Assembly (NCBI RefSeq): GCF_001905465.1
Contig: NZ_LISX01000022.1
Location: 1-64,000 of the forward strand
Direction: 5' to 3'
Source: Kitasatospora sp. CB01950
GTDB lineage: Bacteria; Actinomycetota; Actinomycetes; Streptomycetales; Streptomycetaceae
Length of the DNA stretch: 64,000 nucleotides
Positions 45,522 through 54,461 of the stretch are shown here, piece after piece. How positions within the stretch are numbered: the first letter of the stretch is position 1; every line of letters starts with the position of its first letter. Under the pieces are notes generated by a model. That model saw nothing but the letters and a program-made list of their open reading frames with translations, searched no databases and was not told the origin of the DNA. A program made the translations under genes and the position numbers.

Positions 45522-45683
45522 CGGACACCTCCGAATCCGGTCGAGGGCAACAGCGGACGGGGCACGCGGCGGACGGAGCACACCGTGGACGGAGCACGCA
45601 GCGCAACGGCCCGGCGCGGTCGCCGGGCCGTTGCCGCCGGACCGTCCCGCCGGCCACAGTGGGCGGGGCGTCGTGACCGGGGC

Positions 45684-46106
45684 CTAGCTGATCCAGCCGT
45701 GCGTCTTGGCGAGCTCCAGCACCGTGAGGCGGACCTGGAGAATCTGACTACCCGTCAGGGACGGCACCGACTCCAGGAGAGCGTCGGTGGTCTCGGCGAG
45801 GTACTCCTCGCGGGTGAGCACGTCGCACAGCGAGTCGTCGTCCGGGCGCCGGTCGGCGGACACCGCACCGGCCGTCGCGAGGGTGAGCGGCCTGTTGTCC
45901 GCCCCTGCTGTCAGCCGCACCGACGAGGCCTTCGGGCCGCGGTCGCCCTCCTCGATCTCGAAGTCCACGGTCAGGCCCGTCCGCAGCGACGCTTCGGGGA
46001 TCAGCAAGTCGTTCACGTGCAGGAACACGTCCTCCCCGCCGTGGTCGGGGGCGATGAAGCCGTACCCCCGGGAACTGTCGAACCGCACCACACGGCCAGC
46101 AACCAT
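45684..46106 (-). CDS. cold-shock-domain protein with C-terminal extension
   Basis: 140 residues. Residues 1-70 form a cold-shock domain with RNP1-like SSRGYGFIAPD and RNP2-like DVFLHVNDL; it binds single-stranded nucleic acid. The last 70 residues (EEYLAETTDALLESVPSLTG) are a helical extension not present in ordinary CspA. SD GAGGGGTG precedes ATG 46106. It is divergent from mbtH across 398 bp, and a StrR-type site lies in between. I do not consider it part of the lipopeptide pathway. Confidence 0.88.
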   Translation of the reverse strand: MVAGRVVRFDSSRGYGFIAPDHGGEDVFLHVNDLLIPEASLRTGLTVDFEIEEGDRGPKASSVRLTAGADNRPLTLATAGAVSADRRPDDDSLCDVLTREEYLAETTDALLESVPSLTGSQILQVRLTVLELAKTHGWIS

Positions 46107-46215
46107 GCCAACACCCCTCAACACCTTTGGGCCCCGTGCCCGAAACCGGAGCGAGAATAGCCTGATCGCGGCGGGGCGCACAGCGCCCGCCGCCGGGCGA
46201 CGGGCCCGGCGGCGC

Positions 46216-46244
46216 GTCCAAGTGATGCGGCGTCGCAGTTGAAC
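46216..46244. promoter_or_regulatory. candidate StrR/Dbv4-type operator upstream of mbtH
   Basis: GTCCAAGTG, 11 bp, CAGTTGAAC: a 29-bp interrupted palindrome. It fits the StrR consensus (GTTCGActG-N11-CagTcGAAc) in spacing and the Dbv4/Tei15*-type consensus (GTCCAR-N17-TTGGAC) with one mismatch. It is 261 bp before mbtH. Confidence 0.65.
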
Positions 46245-46438
46245 ACAGCCTTCCGGTCCGGGCGCTCACGGCGCGGCCCGCGCGGTGTGCGGAGCGTCGG
46301 CTATTGATCGACCGGTGGCCCGCGAGTCATCCTCCTCGGTGAGCACTCCGTGTGTGCGGTGTGGCGGGTGAGTCCTCCGCGCGGCCTGTTCGGCCGACCC
46401 TGCGCGACCGGTACCGCCGATCCGCCGCGTTTCCGCAC

Positions 46439-46473
46439 GGCTCAGGCAACCGCACGAGGGCTCAGGCGACCGC
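46439..46473. repeat. 15-bp direct repeat upstream of mbtH
   Basis: GGCTCAGGCAACCGC (46439-46453) and GGCTCAGGCGACCGC (46459-46473), 14/15 identical, offset 20 bp (two helical turns). Confidence 0.7.
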
Positions 46474-46504
46474 CTGACGCCGAACCCCGAGAAGGGACAC
46501 TACG

Positions 46505-46717
46505 GTGACGAATCCGTTCGAGGACCCCGACGCCAGCTACCTGGTGCTGGTCAACGACGAGGGCCAGCACTCGCTGTGGCCGGTCTTCGTGGACGTGCCC
46601 GAGGGCTGGAACACGGTCTTCGGGGCGGCGCCGCGTCAGGACTGCCTCGACTACATCGAGAAGAACTGGACCGACATGCGCCCCAAGAGCCTCATCGAGG
46701 CCATGGCGAACAACTGA
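46505..46717 (+). CDS. mbtH: MbtH-like NRPS partner protein
   Basis: 70 residues with the invariant features: NPFEDPDASYLVLVNDEGQH, SLWPVF, VPEGW and CLDYIEKNWTDMRPKSL. MbtH proteins bind adenylation domains and are needed for their solubility or activity. It is the first gene of the cluster, followed by a perfect 14-bp hairpin before dpgA. GTG start with AAGGGA upstream. Confidence 0.97.
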   Translation: MTNPFEDPDASYLVLVNDEGQHSLWPVFVDVPEGWNTVFGAAPRQDCLDYIEKNWTDMRPKSLIEAMANN

Positions 46718-46743
46718 ACCGGTCTGCCCGGCCGGACAGCGCC

Positions 46744-46794
46744 GAGGCCGTTTCCGCACACCGGCGGGGTGGACGCCTGCGCGGAAACGGCCTC
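46744..46794 (+). terminator. hairpin between mbtH and dpgA
   Basis: GAGGCCGTTTCCGC (46744-46757) pairs perfectly with GCGGAAACGGCCTC (46781-46794) around a 23-nt loop. It could end the mbtH transcript or act as a partial terminator setting the MbtH:Dpg ratio. Confidence 0.75.
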
Positions 46795-46892
46795 GCTGCG
46801 ACGTGACACCGACTCACCGAAAGGCTGAATGGCGTGTTCGTACCTGTGCGTCTGATCCGCAGCAAGAGCCGTTCCTGGGGGTGGACCTTCCG

Positions 46893-48041
46893 ATGACCAC
46901 GAGCCCCGGGTCGCCGAGTACCGCCCTGCTGGACCGTCCGGCGCCGGAGCGGAAGCCCGCCGGTGCCGCCCGCATCGTGGGCGTCGGCACCGCCAACAGC
47001 GGGACCTCCTACGCGCAGCGGGAGCTGCTCGACATCTTCAACATCGCCGACCCCAAGGTCCGGTCGGTGTTCCTGAACAGCGCGATCGAGCGGCGCTACC
47101 TGACCGTCCCGGAGCGGGACACCGACGGGAACGTGATCACCGAGCTGCAGGGTGAACTGCTCGCCAAGCACAAGCGCATCGCCCTGGACATGGGAGCCCG
47201 CGCGGTGCGCGCCTGCCTGGAGGACTCCGGGTTCGAACTCGACGACATCGACTACCTGTGCTGCACCACCACCACCGGCTTCCTCGCCCCGGGCCTGAGC
47301 GCCCACCTGATCCGGGAGATGGGGATCCTGCCCCGGACCAGCCGGATCGACGTGGTCGGCATGGGCTGCAACGCCGGTCTCAACTCCCTCAACGCGACCT
47401 CCGGTTGGGCCGTCGCGAACCCCGGCAAGGTCGCCGTCCTGCTCTGCGTCGAAGCCTGCTCGGCCGCCTACGTGATCGACGACACGATGCGCACCGCCGT
47501 GGTCAACAGCCTGTTCGGCGACGGCGCGGCCGCCGTCGCCCTGATCGCCGACTCGCCCGACGCCGCCTACGCCGCGCCCGACGTGCCGCCGGCCCCCGGC
47601 AGCCCCCGGATCCTCGGCTTCGCCAGCCACCTGATCACCGACGCCATCGACGCGATGCGCTTCGACTGGGACGACAGCCAGGGCAAGTTCAGCTTCTACC
47701 TCGACCCGCACGTGCCCTACGTGGTGGGTGCCAACGCGGAACAGGTGGTCGACCGCCTGATGTCCGGCGCCGGACTGCGCCGCAGCGACATCGACCAGTG
47801 GCTGATCCACTCCGGCGGCAAGAAGGTCATCGACGCCGTCCGGGTCAACCTCGGCCTCACCCGCCACGACGTCCGGCACACCGTCAGCGTGCTGCGCGAC
47901 TACGGCAACCTGTCCAGCGGCTCGTTCCTGTTCTCCTACCAGCGGCTGCTGCGGGAGAACGCCTGCCAGGCCGGGGACTACGGCGTGCTGATGACCATGG
48001 GCCCCGGCTCGACCATCGAGACTGCGCTGGTGCAGTGGTGA
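46893..48041 (+). CDS. dpgA: 3,5-dihydroxyphenylacetyl-CoA synthase (type III PKS)
   Basis: 382 residues. A chalcone-synthase-like ketosynthase with nucleophile Cys in VGMGCNAGLNSLNATSG, His in WLIHSGGKKVIDAV and Asn in DYGNLSSGSFLFSYQ. It condenses malonyl-CoA units to 3,5-dihydroxyphenylacetyl-CoA, the first step to 3,5-dihydroxyphenylglycine (Dpg). ATG 46893 matches the family start; an upstream frame from 46803 lacks homology. The stop overlaps the dpgB GTG. The DpgA-specific context (dpgB, C, D directly downstream) excludes other type III PKS families. Confidence 0.97.
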   Translation: MTTSPGSPSTALLDRPAPERKPAGAARIVGVGTANSGTSYAQRELLDIFNIADPKVRSVFLNSAIERRYLTVPERDTDGNVITELQGELLAKHKRIALDMGARAVRACLEDSGFELDDIDYLCCTTTTGFLAPGLSAHLIREMGILPRTSRIDVVGMGCNAGLNSLNATSGWAVANPGKVAVLLCVEACSAAYVIDDTMRTAVVNSLFGDGAAAVALIADSPDAAYAAPDVPPAPGSPRILGFASHLITDAIDAMRFDWDDSQGKFSFYLDPHVPYVVGANAEQVVDRLMSGAGLRRSDIDQWLIHSGGKKVIDAVRVNLGLTRHDVRHTVSVLRDYGNLSSGSFLFSYQRLLRENACQAGDYGVLMTMGPGSTIETALVQW

Positions 48042-48754
48042 CGGAGACTCAGGTGAAGAACGGCAACAAGGCCGCGGACGTCCACTCGGGCGACGAGGAC
48101 CTGTTCCTGCGGATCGACGGCAGCCGGCCGCTGTCCCCGGCGGCGGCCGCCGCGGTCAACGCGGTCTGCGACAGCGCCGAGGACCGCAACGGCCGCGGCA
48201 GGGTGATCGTCCAGGTCTCGGGTGCCCCCGCAGGCGGCTGGGCCGACGACCTGACGGTGGCCCAGGTGAGCAAGTGGGAGCGGGCGCTGCGGCGCCTGGA
48301 GCGGCTCCCCGCCACCACGCTCGCCGTCGCGGACGGCGACTGCGGCGGCATCGCGCTGGACGCCCTGCTGGCCACCGACTACCGCATCGCCACCGCGGCG
48401 GTGCGCCTGTGCGTGCCGGTCGGCGACGGCGCGACCTGGCCGGGCATGGCGCTCTACCGGCTCGCGCAGCACGGCTCCGGCGCGGCCGCGGTCCGCCGCG
48501 CGGTGCTCTTCGGCACGCCCATCGACGCGTCCGACGCCCTGGCCCTGCACCTGGTGGACGAACTTGCCGACAACCTGGACGACGCCCTCGCCAACGCCGC
48601 CCTGCGCGCCGGCGCGGTGCCGGGCGCCGAACTGGCCATCCGGCGGCAGCTGATGCTCGACGCCGCGAGCACCAGCTTCGAGGAGGCGCTCGGCGTCCAC
48701 CTCGCGGCCTGCGACCGGGTGCTGCGCCGGGCCTCGACGGCGGTGGCCTCATGA
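48038..48754 (+). CDS. dpgB: DpgB, enoyl-CoA hydratase-like partner of DpgA
   Basis: 238 residues of crotonase fold with weak consensus (VADGDCGGIALDALLATDYR). In the Dpg pathway DpgB stimulates DpgA and assists dehydration and aromatisation. It starts at GTG 48038 overlapping the dpgA stop (GTGA) and ends overlapping the dpgC ATG (ATGA), indicating translational coupling and equal output. Confidence 0.95.
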   Translation: MTETQVKNGNKAADVHSGDEDLFLRIDGSRPLSPAAAAAVNAVCDSAEDRNGRGRVIVQVSGAPAGGWADDLTVAQVSKWERALRRLERLPATTLAVADGDCGGIALDALLATDYRIATAAVRLCVPVGDGATWPGMALYRLAQHGSGAAAVRRAVLFGTPIDASDALALHLVDELADNLDDALANAALRAGAVPGAELAIRRQLMLDAASTSFEEALGVHLAACDRVLRRASTAVAS

Positions 48755-50100
48755 GCATCACCGAGACCCGGGCCGCGTACCGGAGCGACCTGCCGGCCGT
48801 CCGGGCGGAGCTGGAACTCGCCCGCGCCGCGCTCACCCTGGCCGCCGAGTACACCGAGGACATGCTGAGCATCCTGCCGGTGCCCGGCGAGCGGACGGCC
48901 GAGCAGCGGGCCGAGGCGGCGGCGGCGATCGACGGCACCCGGGTGCTGCGGGCCGCCTTCCTGGACACCCATGTGGACGCGGTCTACGACGAGCTCACGG
49001 CTGGCCGCACCCGGTACCTGCGGGTGGACGAACTGGCCCGGGCCGCCGCTGAGGCCTTTCCAGGACTGGTGCCCACCGACGACCAGTTGGCGGTCGAGCG
49101 GGCCCGGCCGCAGGCGGCCAAGGAAGGCCGCGAGATCGACCAGGGCCTGTTCTTCGGCCGGGTCCTGCACTCGCCGCTGGCCGGCCCGCACCTGCTCGAC
49201 GCGATGCTCCGGCCGACGCCCCGCGCGCTCGCGCTGCTGCCGGAGTTCATCGAGACCGGTGTCGCCGACCTGGGCTCGGTGCGGCTGGAGCGCACCGATG
49301 CGGTGGCCCGGCTGACGATGTGCCGCGAGGACTCGCTGAACGCCGAGGACAACCGGCAGATCGACGACATGGAGACCGCCGTCGACCTAGCCCTGCTGGA
49401 CCCGTCGGTGGAGGTCGGCCTACTGCGCGGCGGCGTGATGACCCACCCGCGCCACCGGGGCCGACGGGTGTTCAGCGCCGGGATCAACCTCAAGGCCCTG
49501 CACGCCGGCGGCATCTCGCTGGTCGACTTCCTGCTGCGGCGGGAGCTCGGCTACATCCACAAGATCTGGCGCGGCGTGCTCGCCGGGGACACCGACCACT
49601 GGCGCCCGGCCCTGGTCGAGAAGCCGTGGGTCGCGGCGGTGGACACCTTCGCCATCGGCGGCGGCTGCCAGCTGCTGCTGGTGTTCGACCAGGTGATCGC
49701 CGCCTCGGACTCCTACCTCAGCCTGCCCGCCGCCGCCGAGGGAATCATCCCCGGAGCCGGGAACTTCCGGCTCGGCCGGGCCGGCGGCGCCCGCCTGGCC
49801 CGCCAGGTGATCCTGGAGGGGCAGCGGGTCCGGGCCACCGAGGCGCGGGCCGCGCTGCTGGTGGACGAGGTCCACGAGCCCGAGGAGATGGACGCGGCGG
49901 TCGAGCGCAGCGTCCGGCGGATGCGCGGCTCCGCCGTGCTGGCCAACCGCCGGATGCTGAACCTCGCGGAGGAGCCGCCGGAGGAATTCCGCCGCTACAT
50001 GGCCGAGTTCGCCCTCCAGCAGTCGCTGCGGCTGTACAGCCCCGACGTGATCCACAAGGTCGGCCGGTTCTCCACCGGGAAGGGGGCGAGTTCGCACTGA
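48751..50100 (+). CDS. dpgC: DpgC, cofactor-free 3,5-dihydroxyphenylacetyl-CoA dioxygenase
   Basis: 449 residues. An N-terminal helical domain of about 190 residues precedes a crotonase domain with FSAGINLKALHAGGISLVDF and TFAIGGGCQLLLVFD (oxyanion hole). The enzyme oxidises 3,5-dihydroxyphenylacetyl-CoA to 3,5-dihydroxyphenylglyoxylate without metal or flavin. Length and both domains match the family. ATG 48751 is inside the dpgB stop overlap. Confidence 0.96.
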   Translation: MSITETRAAYRSDLPAVRAELELARAALTLAAEYTEDMLSILPVPGERTAEQRAEAAAAIDGTRVLRAAFLDTHVDAVYDELTAGRTRYLRVDELARAAAEAFPGLVPTDDQLAVERARPQAAKEGREIDQGLFFGRVLHSPLAGPHLLDAMLRPTPRALALLPEFIETGVADLGSVRLERTDAVARLTMCREDSLNAEDNRQIDDMETAVDLALLDPSVEVGLLRGGVMTHPRHRGRRVFSAGINLKALHAGGISLVDFLLRRELGYIHKIWRGVLAGDTDHWRPALVEKPWVAAVDTFAIGGGCQLLLVFDQVIAASDSYLSLPAAAEGIIPGAGNFRLGRAGGARLARQVILEGQRVRATEARAALLVDEVHEPEEMDAAVERSVRRMRGSAVLANRRMLNLAEEPPEEFRRYMAEFALQQSLRLYSPDVIHKVGRFSTGKGASSH

Positions 50101-50921
50101 ACGCCTCCCAGCCCGCCCGGGCGTCCGAGCGGCCGCGGGTCCGGTACACGAAGAAGGACCACGTCGCCCGGGTGACGCTGGACCGGCCCGAGGTGCTCAA
50201 CGCCATGGACCTGCGGATGCACGAGGAACTGGCCGAGATCTGGGATGACGTGGAGGCGGACGACGAGGTGCGGGTCGTTGTGCTCACCGGCGCCGGCGAC
50301 CGCGCCTTCTCGGTCGGGCAGGACCTGCGCGAGCGCGCCCGGCTGGACGGGCAGGAAGTACCCCGGTCGACCTTCGGCAGCCGCGGCCAGCCCGGCTGGC
50401 CCCGGCTCACCGAGCGCTTCGACCTGTCCAAGCCGGTGCTCGCGAGGGTCGACGGCTATGCGCTGGGCGGGGGGTTCGAACTCGCCCTCGCCTGCGATCT
50501 GATCATCGCCTCGGATCGGGCGGTGTTCGCGCTGCCGGAGGCCCGCCTGGGCCTGGTCCCCGGCGCGGGCGGTGCCTTTCGCCTGGCCCGGCAGCTGCCG
50601 CTGAAGGCGGCCATGGGCCACCTGCTGACGGGCCGTCGTCTGTCGGCCGCGCAGGCGCTGGGCTTCGGGCTGGTCAACGAGGTGGTGCCGGCCGACCGGC
50701 TGGACGACTGCGTCGCCGAGTGGACCGAGGACCTGCTGCGCAGCGCGCCGCTGGCGGTCCGGGCGATCAAGGAGGCGGTGCGCCGCTCGCTGGACATGCC
50801 GCTGGAGGAGGCGTTCACCGCCGAGTTCGGCTGGGAGCAGCGGCGCCGGTACAGCGAGGACGCCGTCGAGGGGCCGCGCGCCTTCGCGGAGCGGCGGGAA
50901 CCCCGCTGGCAGGGCCGCTGA
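50097..50921 (+). CDS. dpgD: DpgD, enoyl-CoA hydratase-like
   Basis: 274 residues if translation starts at CTG 50097. Crotonase fold: VTLDRPEVLNAMDLRMHEEL, TGAGDRAFSVGQDL and DGYALGGGFELALACDLIIA. DpgD helps DpgA/B complete dehydration to the aromatic ring. No ATG, GTG or TTG start is available before conserved sequence. The CTG overlaps the dpgC stop exactly as the other overlaps do (CTGA) and has GGGGGCGAG six bases upstream, so a CTG start is the best reading. Confidence 0.93.
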   Translation: MNASQPARASERPRVRYTKKDHVARVTLDRPEVLNAMDLRMHEELAEIWDDVEADDEVRVVVLTGAGDRAFSVGQDLRERARLDGQEVPRSTFGSRGQPGWPRLTERFDLSKPVLARVDGYALGGGFELALACDLIIASDRAVFALPEARLGLVPGAGGAFRLARQLPLKAAMGHLLTGRRLSAAQALGFGLVNEVVPADRLDDCVAEWTEDLLRSAPLAVRAIKEAVRRSLDMPLEEAFTAEFGWEQRRRYSEDAVEGPRAFAERREPRWQGR

Positions 50922-50935
50922 GCGGCCTGGTACGG

Positions 50936-50981
50936 AAGGTGCGGCCCGGGTTCTCCTGTTCGAGCACCCGGGCCGCACCTT
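50936..50981. terminator. bidirectional terminator
   Basis: AAGGTGCGGCCCGGGT (50936-50951) pairs perfectly over 16 bp with 50966-50981, followed by TT. It separates dpgD from the convergent ABC transporter genes. Confidence 0.9.
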
Positions 50982-50997
50982 TTCCGTGCGTTCGGAT

Positions 50998-51783
50998 TCA
51001 GCTGGTGCGCTTGCCGTCGAAGCGGCGCATGCGGTCGAGGACGGCGTCGGCGGTGGGGTTGTGCATCTCGTCGACGATGCGGCCGTCGGCGAGGAACAGC
51101 ACGCGGTCGGCGTAGGAGGCCGCGTTGGGGTCGTGGGTGACCATGACGATGGTCTGCTGGAGTTCGTTGACGGAGCGGCGAAGGAAGTCGAGCACCTCGG
51201 CGCCGGAGCGGGAGTCGAGGTTTCCGGTGGGCTCGTCGCCGAAGATGATCTCGGGGCGGGAGGCGAGTGCGCGGGCGACGGCGACACGCTGCTGCTGACC
51301 GCCGGAGAGCTGGGCCGGGCGGTGCTTGAGGCGGTCGGCGAGGCCCACGGTGCTGACTACCTGGTCGAGCCAGGCCTGGTCGGCCTTGCGGCCGGCGATG
51401 TCCATCGGGAGGGTGATGTTCTCGATGGCGTTGAGGGTCGGGAGCAGGTTGAAGGCCTGGAAGATGAAGCCGATCTTGTCGCGGCGCAACTGGGTGAGCT
51501 GCTTGTCGTTGAGGTCGGTGATCTCGGTGTCGCCGATCCGGATGTGGCCGGTGGAGACGGTGTCGAGGCCGGCCAGGCAGTGCATGAGGGTGGACTTGCC
51601 GGAGCCGGAGGGGCCCATGATCGCGGTGAACTGGCCGCGGTGGATGTCGACGTCGACCCGGTTCAGGGCGGTGACCCGGGTCTCTCCGACGCCGTAGGCC
51701 TTGGTGACCTCGCGGGCCGAGGCGGCGATGCCGGAGGGGCCGCCGGGGGTTACTGACCGCAGGATCGCGGATGCCGTGCTCAC
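50998..51783 (-). CDS. ABC transporter ATP-binding protein (MacB/LolD type)
   Basis: 261 residues. Walker A is MGPSGSGKSTLMHCLAG, the signature is AQLSGGQQQRVAVARALAS and Walker B is IIFGDEPTGNLDSRSG. GTG 51783 has TAGGAGA upstream. It follows the FtsX-type permease by 128 bp on the same strand and forms an export or self-resistance pump; similar pairs occur in enduracidin- and ramoplanin-type clusters. Export of the lipopeptide is inferred from position. Confidence 0.93.
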   Translation of the reverse strand: MSTASAILRSVTPGGPSGIAASAREVTKAYGVGETRVTALNRVDVDIHRGQFTAIMGPSGSGKSTLMHCLAGLDTVSTGHIRIGDTEITDLNDKQLTQLRRDKIGFIFQAFNLLPTLNAIENITLPMDIAGRKADQAWLDQVVSTVGLADRLKHRPAQLSGGQQQRVAVARALASRPEIIFGDEPTGNLDSRSGAEVLDFLRRSVNELQQTIVMVTHDPNAASYADRVLFLADGRIVDEMHNPTADAVLDRMRRFDGKRTS

Positions 51784-51911
51784 TGATGTCTCCTAGGTCG
51801 GTACCCGGTGCCCGTCCCGCCGTCCCGGGGATCGGCCGGGGCGGGCACCGGAAGGAAAGGGTGTGCCGCTGGTGCGGTTCGTTGCGTGACGGCCCGTCAG
51901 GGCCGGTTGTC

Positions 51912-54461
51912 TCAGGAGGCGTTGATGCTGTGCAGGATGTCCGTCCCGGCGGCCTGCCGGGCGGGCCAGAGGCCGGCGACGATGCCCACCGCGCCGGCGG
52001 TGACCAGGAAGAGGAGCAGCTCTCCGACGGGGAGCACGGTGGAGATGTTGGGCAGCTGCTCGGACAGGGTGCTGACCGCGGCCCAGGCCAGGTAGCTGCC
52101 GAGCGCCATGCCGACCACGGCGCCGAAGACCGAGACGACGGCCGATTCGAGCCGGACCATCCGCCGGACGCCGGTCCGGTCCAGGCCGAGTGCGCGCAGC
52201 AGGCCGATCTCGCGCTTTCGTTCGAAGACCGACATCGCCATGGTGTTGACCACGCCGAGGACCGCGACCAGGACGGACATGCCGAGCATGACGTACAGCA
52301 GGCTCATCGCGGCGTTCACGGTGGAGCTGTAGTCGTCCGCCATGCCCTGCTTGTCGCGGATCACGATCACCGGGTTGTTCCCGGTGGCGTCGGCGATGGC
52401 CTGCTTGAGTGCCCGGGTCGCCCCGGCGGTGCCCTTGACCAGGGTCCGGACGATGAACGGCTGCGGGTTGTGCGCGGTGATCACGGAGTTGGCGAGCAGG
52501 ATCGGGGAGAGCTGCTGGTTGTTCTCGAAGACGCCGCCGACGGTCAGCGCGGTCTCCGTCCCGTCGGGGTTGGTCAGTTTGAGGGCCGAGCCGGTGTGGA
52601 GGCCCTCGCTCGTCGCCAGGCCGGAGTCGATCAGGGCCTGGCCCTGCTTCAGGGCGTCGGCGGAGCCGGCGGTCATGGACAGCTTGACCAGCTGGTCGAA
52701 GGTGTCCGCGTCCAGGCCCTCGACGGTGTGCGGGTTGCCGTTCACCTTGGCGTTCATCGAGGTGACGGCGCTGACCGAGGTCACGCCCGGAGCCTTGGCG
52801 ATGTCCGCGGGGACCTGGGCGGCCAGGCCGTGGCCGTTGGACATGGCGACGGCGAGGTCGGCCTTGACCGAGGCGTTCACCGACCGGGTGGTCGCGTCGG
52901 TCACCGAGGTGCCGATCACGGTCATCGCGGTGACCAGGGTGAGGCCGATGGCGATCGCGCCGGCGGTGGCCGCGGTGCGGCGCGGGCTGCGCACCGCGTT
53001 CAGCCGGGCCAGCTTGCCGGGGGTGCCGAACAGCCGGACCAGGGCCGGGCCGGCCAGCGAGATCGCGGGGCGGGAGAGCACCGGGAGCAGGATCAGGATG
53101 CCGATCGCGGCGAGCGGCGCGCCCGGCCGGATGAACTGCTGCTTGCTGTGATCGGACACGACGCCGAGCATGATCAGCCCGAGGCCGAGGACGGTGATCA
53201 CCGTGCCGATGCTGTTGCGGATCCGCAGGCCCTTCGGGGTGGTGGGCTGGTCGCCGCTGCTCATCGCGGCCACCGGCGCGATCCGGGAGGCCCGGACGGC
53301 GGGCAGCAGGGCGGAGACCATGGTGACCAGTACGCCGACGGCGAGCACCGTGACGGCGGTGCCCGGTGAGACGACCAGCGAGCCGGTGGGCATGCCCCGG
53401 TTGACCGACTTGAGGCCCCACTGGAGGCCGGCACCGACGCCGATGCCGACCAGCAGGCCCCCGGCCGCGGAGACCAGGCCGATCAGCGCGGCCTCGGCCA
53501 GCACCGACTTGGTGACCTGGGCGCGGGCCGCGCCGATCGCGCGCAGTAGCGCAAGTTCCTTGGTGCGCTGGGCGATCAGCATGGTGAAGGTGTTGGCGAT
53601 GATGAAGATGCCGACGAAGAGCGAGATCGCGGCGAAGGCCAGCAGGACCTGCTCCAGGCTGTGGGTGCGGCGGGCGATCATGGTGGACTGCTCGGTCCGC
53701 AGCTGCTCGGCGGTCTGCACGGTGAACCGCTTGCTGTAGGCCACCACCGGCGCGACCTGCTCGCGCAAGGCTTGGGCGGAGATGCCGGGCTTGGCGGTGA
53801 CCTCGATGCTGCTGAACTGGCCGGGCGTCAGCAGCTGCTGCTGCGCGGAGGCGGTGTCCAGCAGGGTCAGCGAGCCGCCGCCGGCGACCATCGGGTCGGT
53901 GGTGGTGAAGATTCCGGTCAACTGGGTGTTGACGGCCGGGCCGTTGATGGCGATCCGCACGGTGTCGCCGACCCGGTAGCCGCCCGACTCGGCGGTCTTC
54001 CGGTCGAGGGCGATCTCGCCGGCGGCACGCGGGCCGCGGCCCTGCACCATCGGGTAGCGGGGGTCGTTGCCGGAGGCGTCCGGCACGAAGTTCGCGGACC
54101 TGGCGCTCCACGCCGGGCCGATCAGCTTGTTCTGCTTGTCGGCGACACCGGTGAAGTCGCCGACCACGGCCCGGGTCTTCGCCACCCCCGGGAGCGCCGC
54201 GATCTTGGCGACGGTCTCCTCGTTCAGCTCGGCCGAGCTCCGCTGGCCGCGGAAGCCGCCGGAGGCCGACGCCGCCGGGTCGGAGACCATCACCGACAGG
54301 TCATCGAAGCTGGTCGAGTAGCTGTTCCTGGTGGCCTGGTCGACGGTGTCGGAGAAGACCATGCTGCCGGCCACGAAGGCGGTCCCGAGCATGATGGCCA
54401 GCGCTGTCATCAGCAGTCGGCCCTTGTGGGCCAACAGATTGCGCAGTGCGGTGCGGTACAT
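51912..54461 (-). CDS. FtsX-type ABC transporter permease
   Basis: 849 residues. An N-terminal TM helix (GRLLMTALAIMLGTAFVAGS), a large extracytoplasmic MacB-PCD domain, and two FtsX permease modules: ILLAFAAISLFVGIFIIANTF region and the C-terminal LLYVMLGMSVLVAVLGVVNT region, with about ten TM segments in all. Partner of the ATP-binding protein downstream. It is divergent from the acyl-AMP ligase gene across 434 bp that hold a StrR-type site, so it may be co-regulated. Confidence 0.93.
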   Translation of the reverse strand: MYRTALRNLLAHKGRLLMTALAIMLGTAFVAGSMVFSDTVDQATRNSYSTSFDDLSVMVSDPAASASGGFRGQRSSAELNEETVAKIAALPGVAKTRAVVGDFTGVADKQNKLIGPAWSARSANFVPDASGNDPRYPMVQGRGPRAAGEIALDRKTAESGGYRVGDTVRIAINGPAVNTQLTGIFTTTDPMVAGGGSLTLLDTASAQQQLLTPGQFSSIEVTAKPGISAQALREQVAPVVAYSKRFTVQTAEQLRTEQSTMIARRTHSLEQVLLAFAAISLFVGIFIIANTFTMLIAQRTKELALLRAIGAARAQVTKSVLAEAALIGLVSAAGGLLVGIGVGAGLQWGLKSVNRGMPTGSLVVSPGTAVTVLAVGVLVTMVSALLPAVRASRIAPVAAMSSGDQPTTPKGLRIRNSIGTVITVLGLGLIMLGVVSDHSKQQFIRPGAPLAAIGILILLPVLSRPAISLAGPALVRLFGTPGKLARLNAVRSPRRTAATAGAIAIGLTLVTAMTVIGTSVTDATTRSVNASVKADLAVAMSNGHGLAAQVPADIAKAPGVTSVSAVTSMNAKVNGNPHTVEGLDADTFDQLVKLSMTAGSADALKQGQALIDSGLATSEGLHTGSALKLTNPDGTETALTVGGVFENNQQLSPILLANSVITAHNPQPFIVRTLVKGTAGATRALKQAIADATGNNPVIVIRDKQGMADDYSSTVNAAMSLLYVMLGMSVLVAVLGVVNTMAMSVFERKREIGLLRALGLDRTGVRRMVRLESAVVSVFGAVVGMALGSYLAWAAVSTLSEQLPNISTVLPVGELLLFLVTAGAVGIVAGLWPARQAAGTDILHSINAS

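Larger units (their letters stand above)
46107..46504. promoter_or_regulatory. cluster control region between csp and mbtH
   Basis: No gene. Holds a StrR/Dbv4-type palindrome (46216-46244), a TATTGAT near 46302 that could be a −10 element, and a 20-bp-period direct repeat near mbtH (46439-46473). SD AAGGGA precedes the mbtH GTG. Confidence 0.55.
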
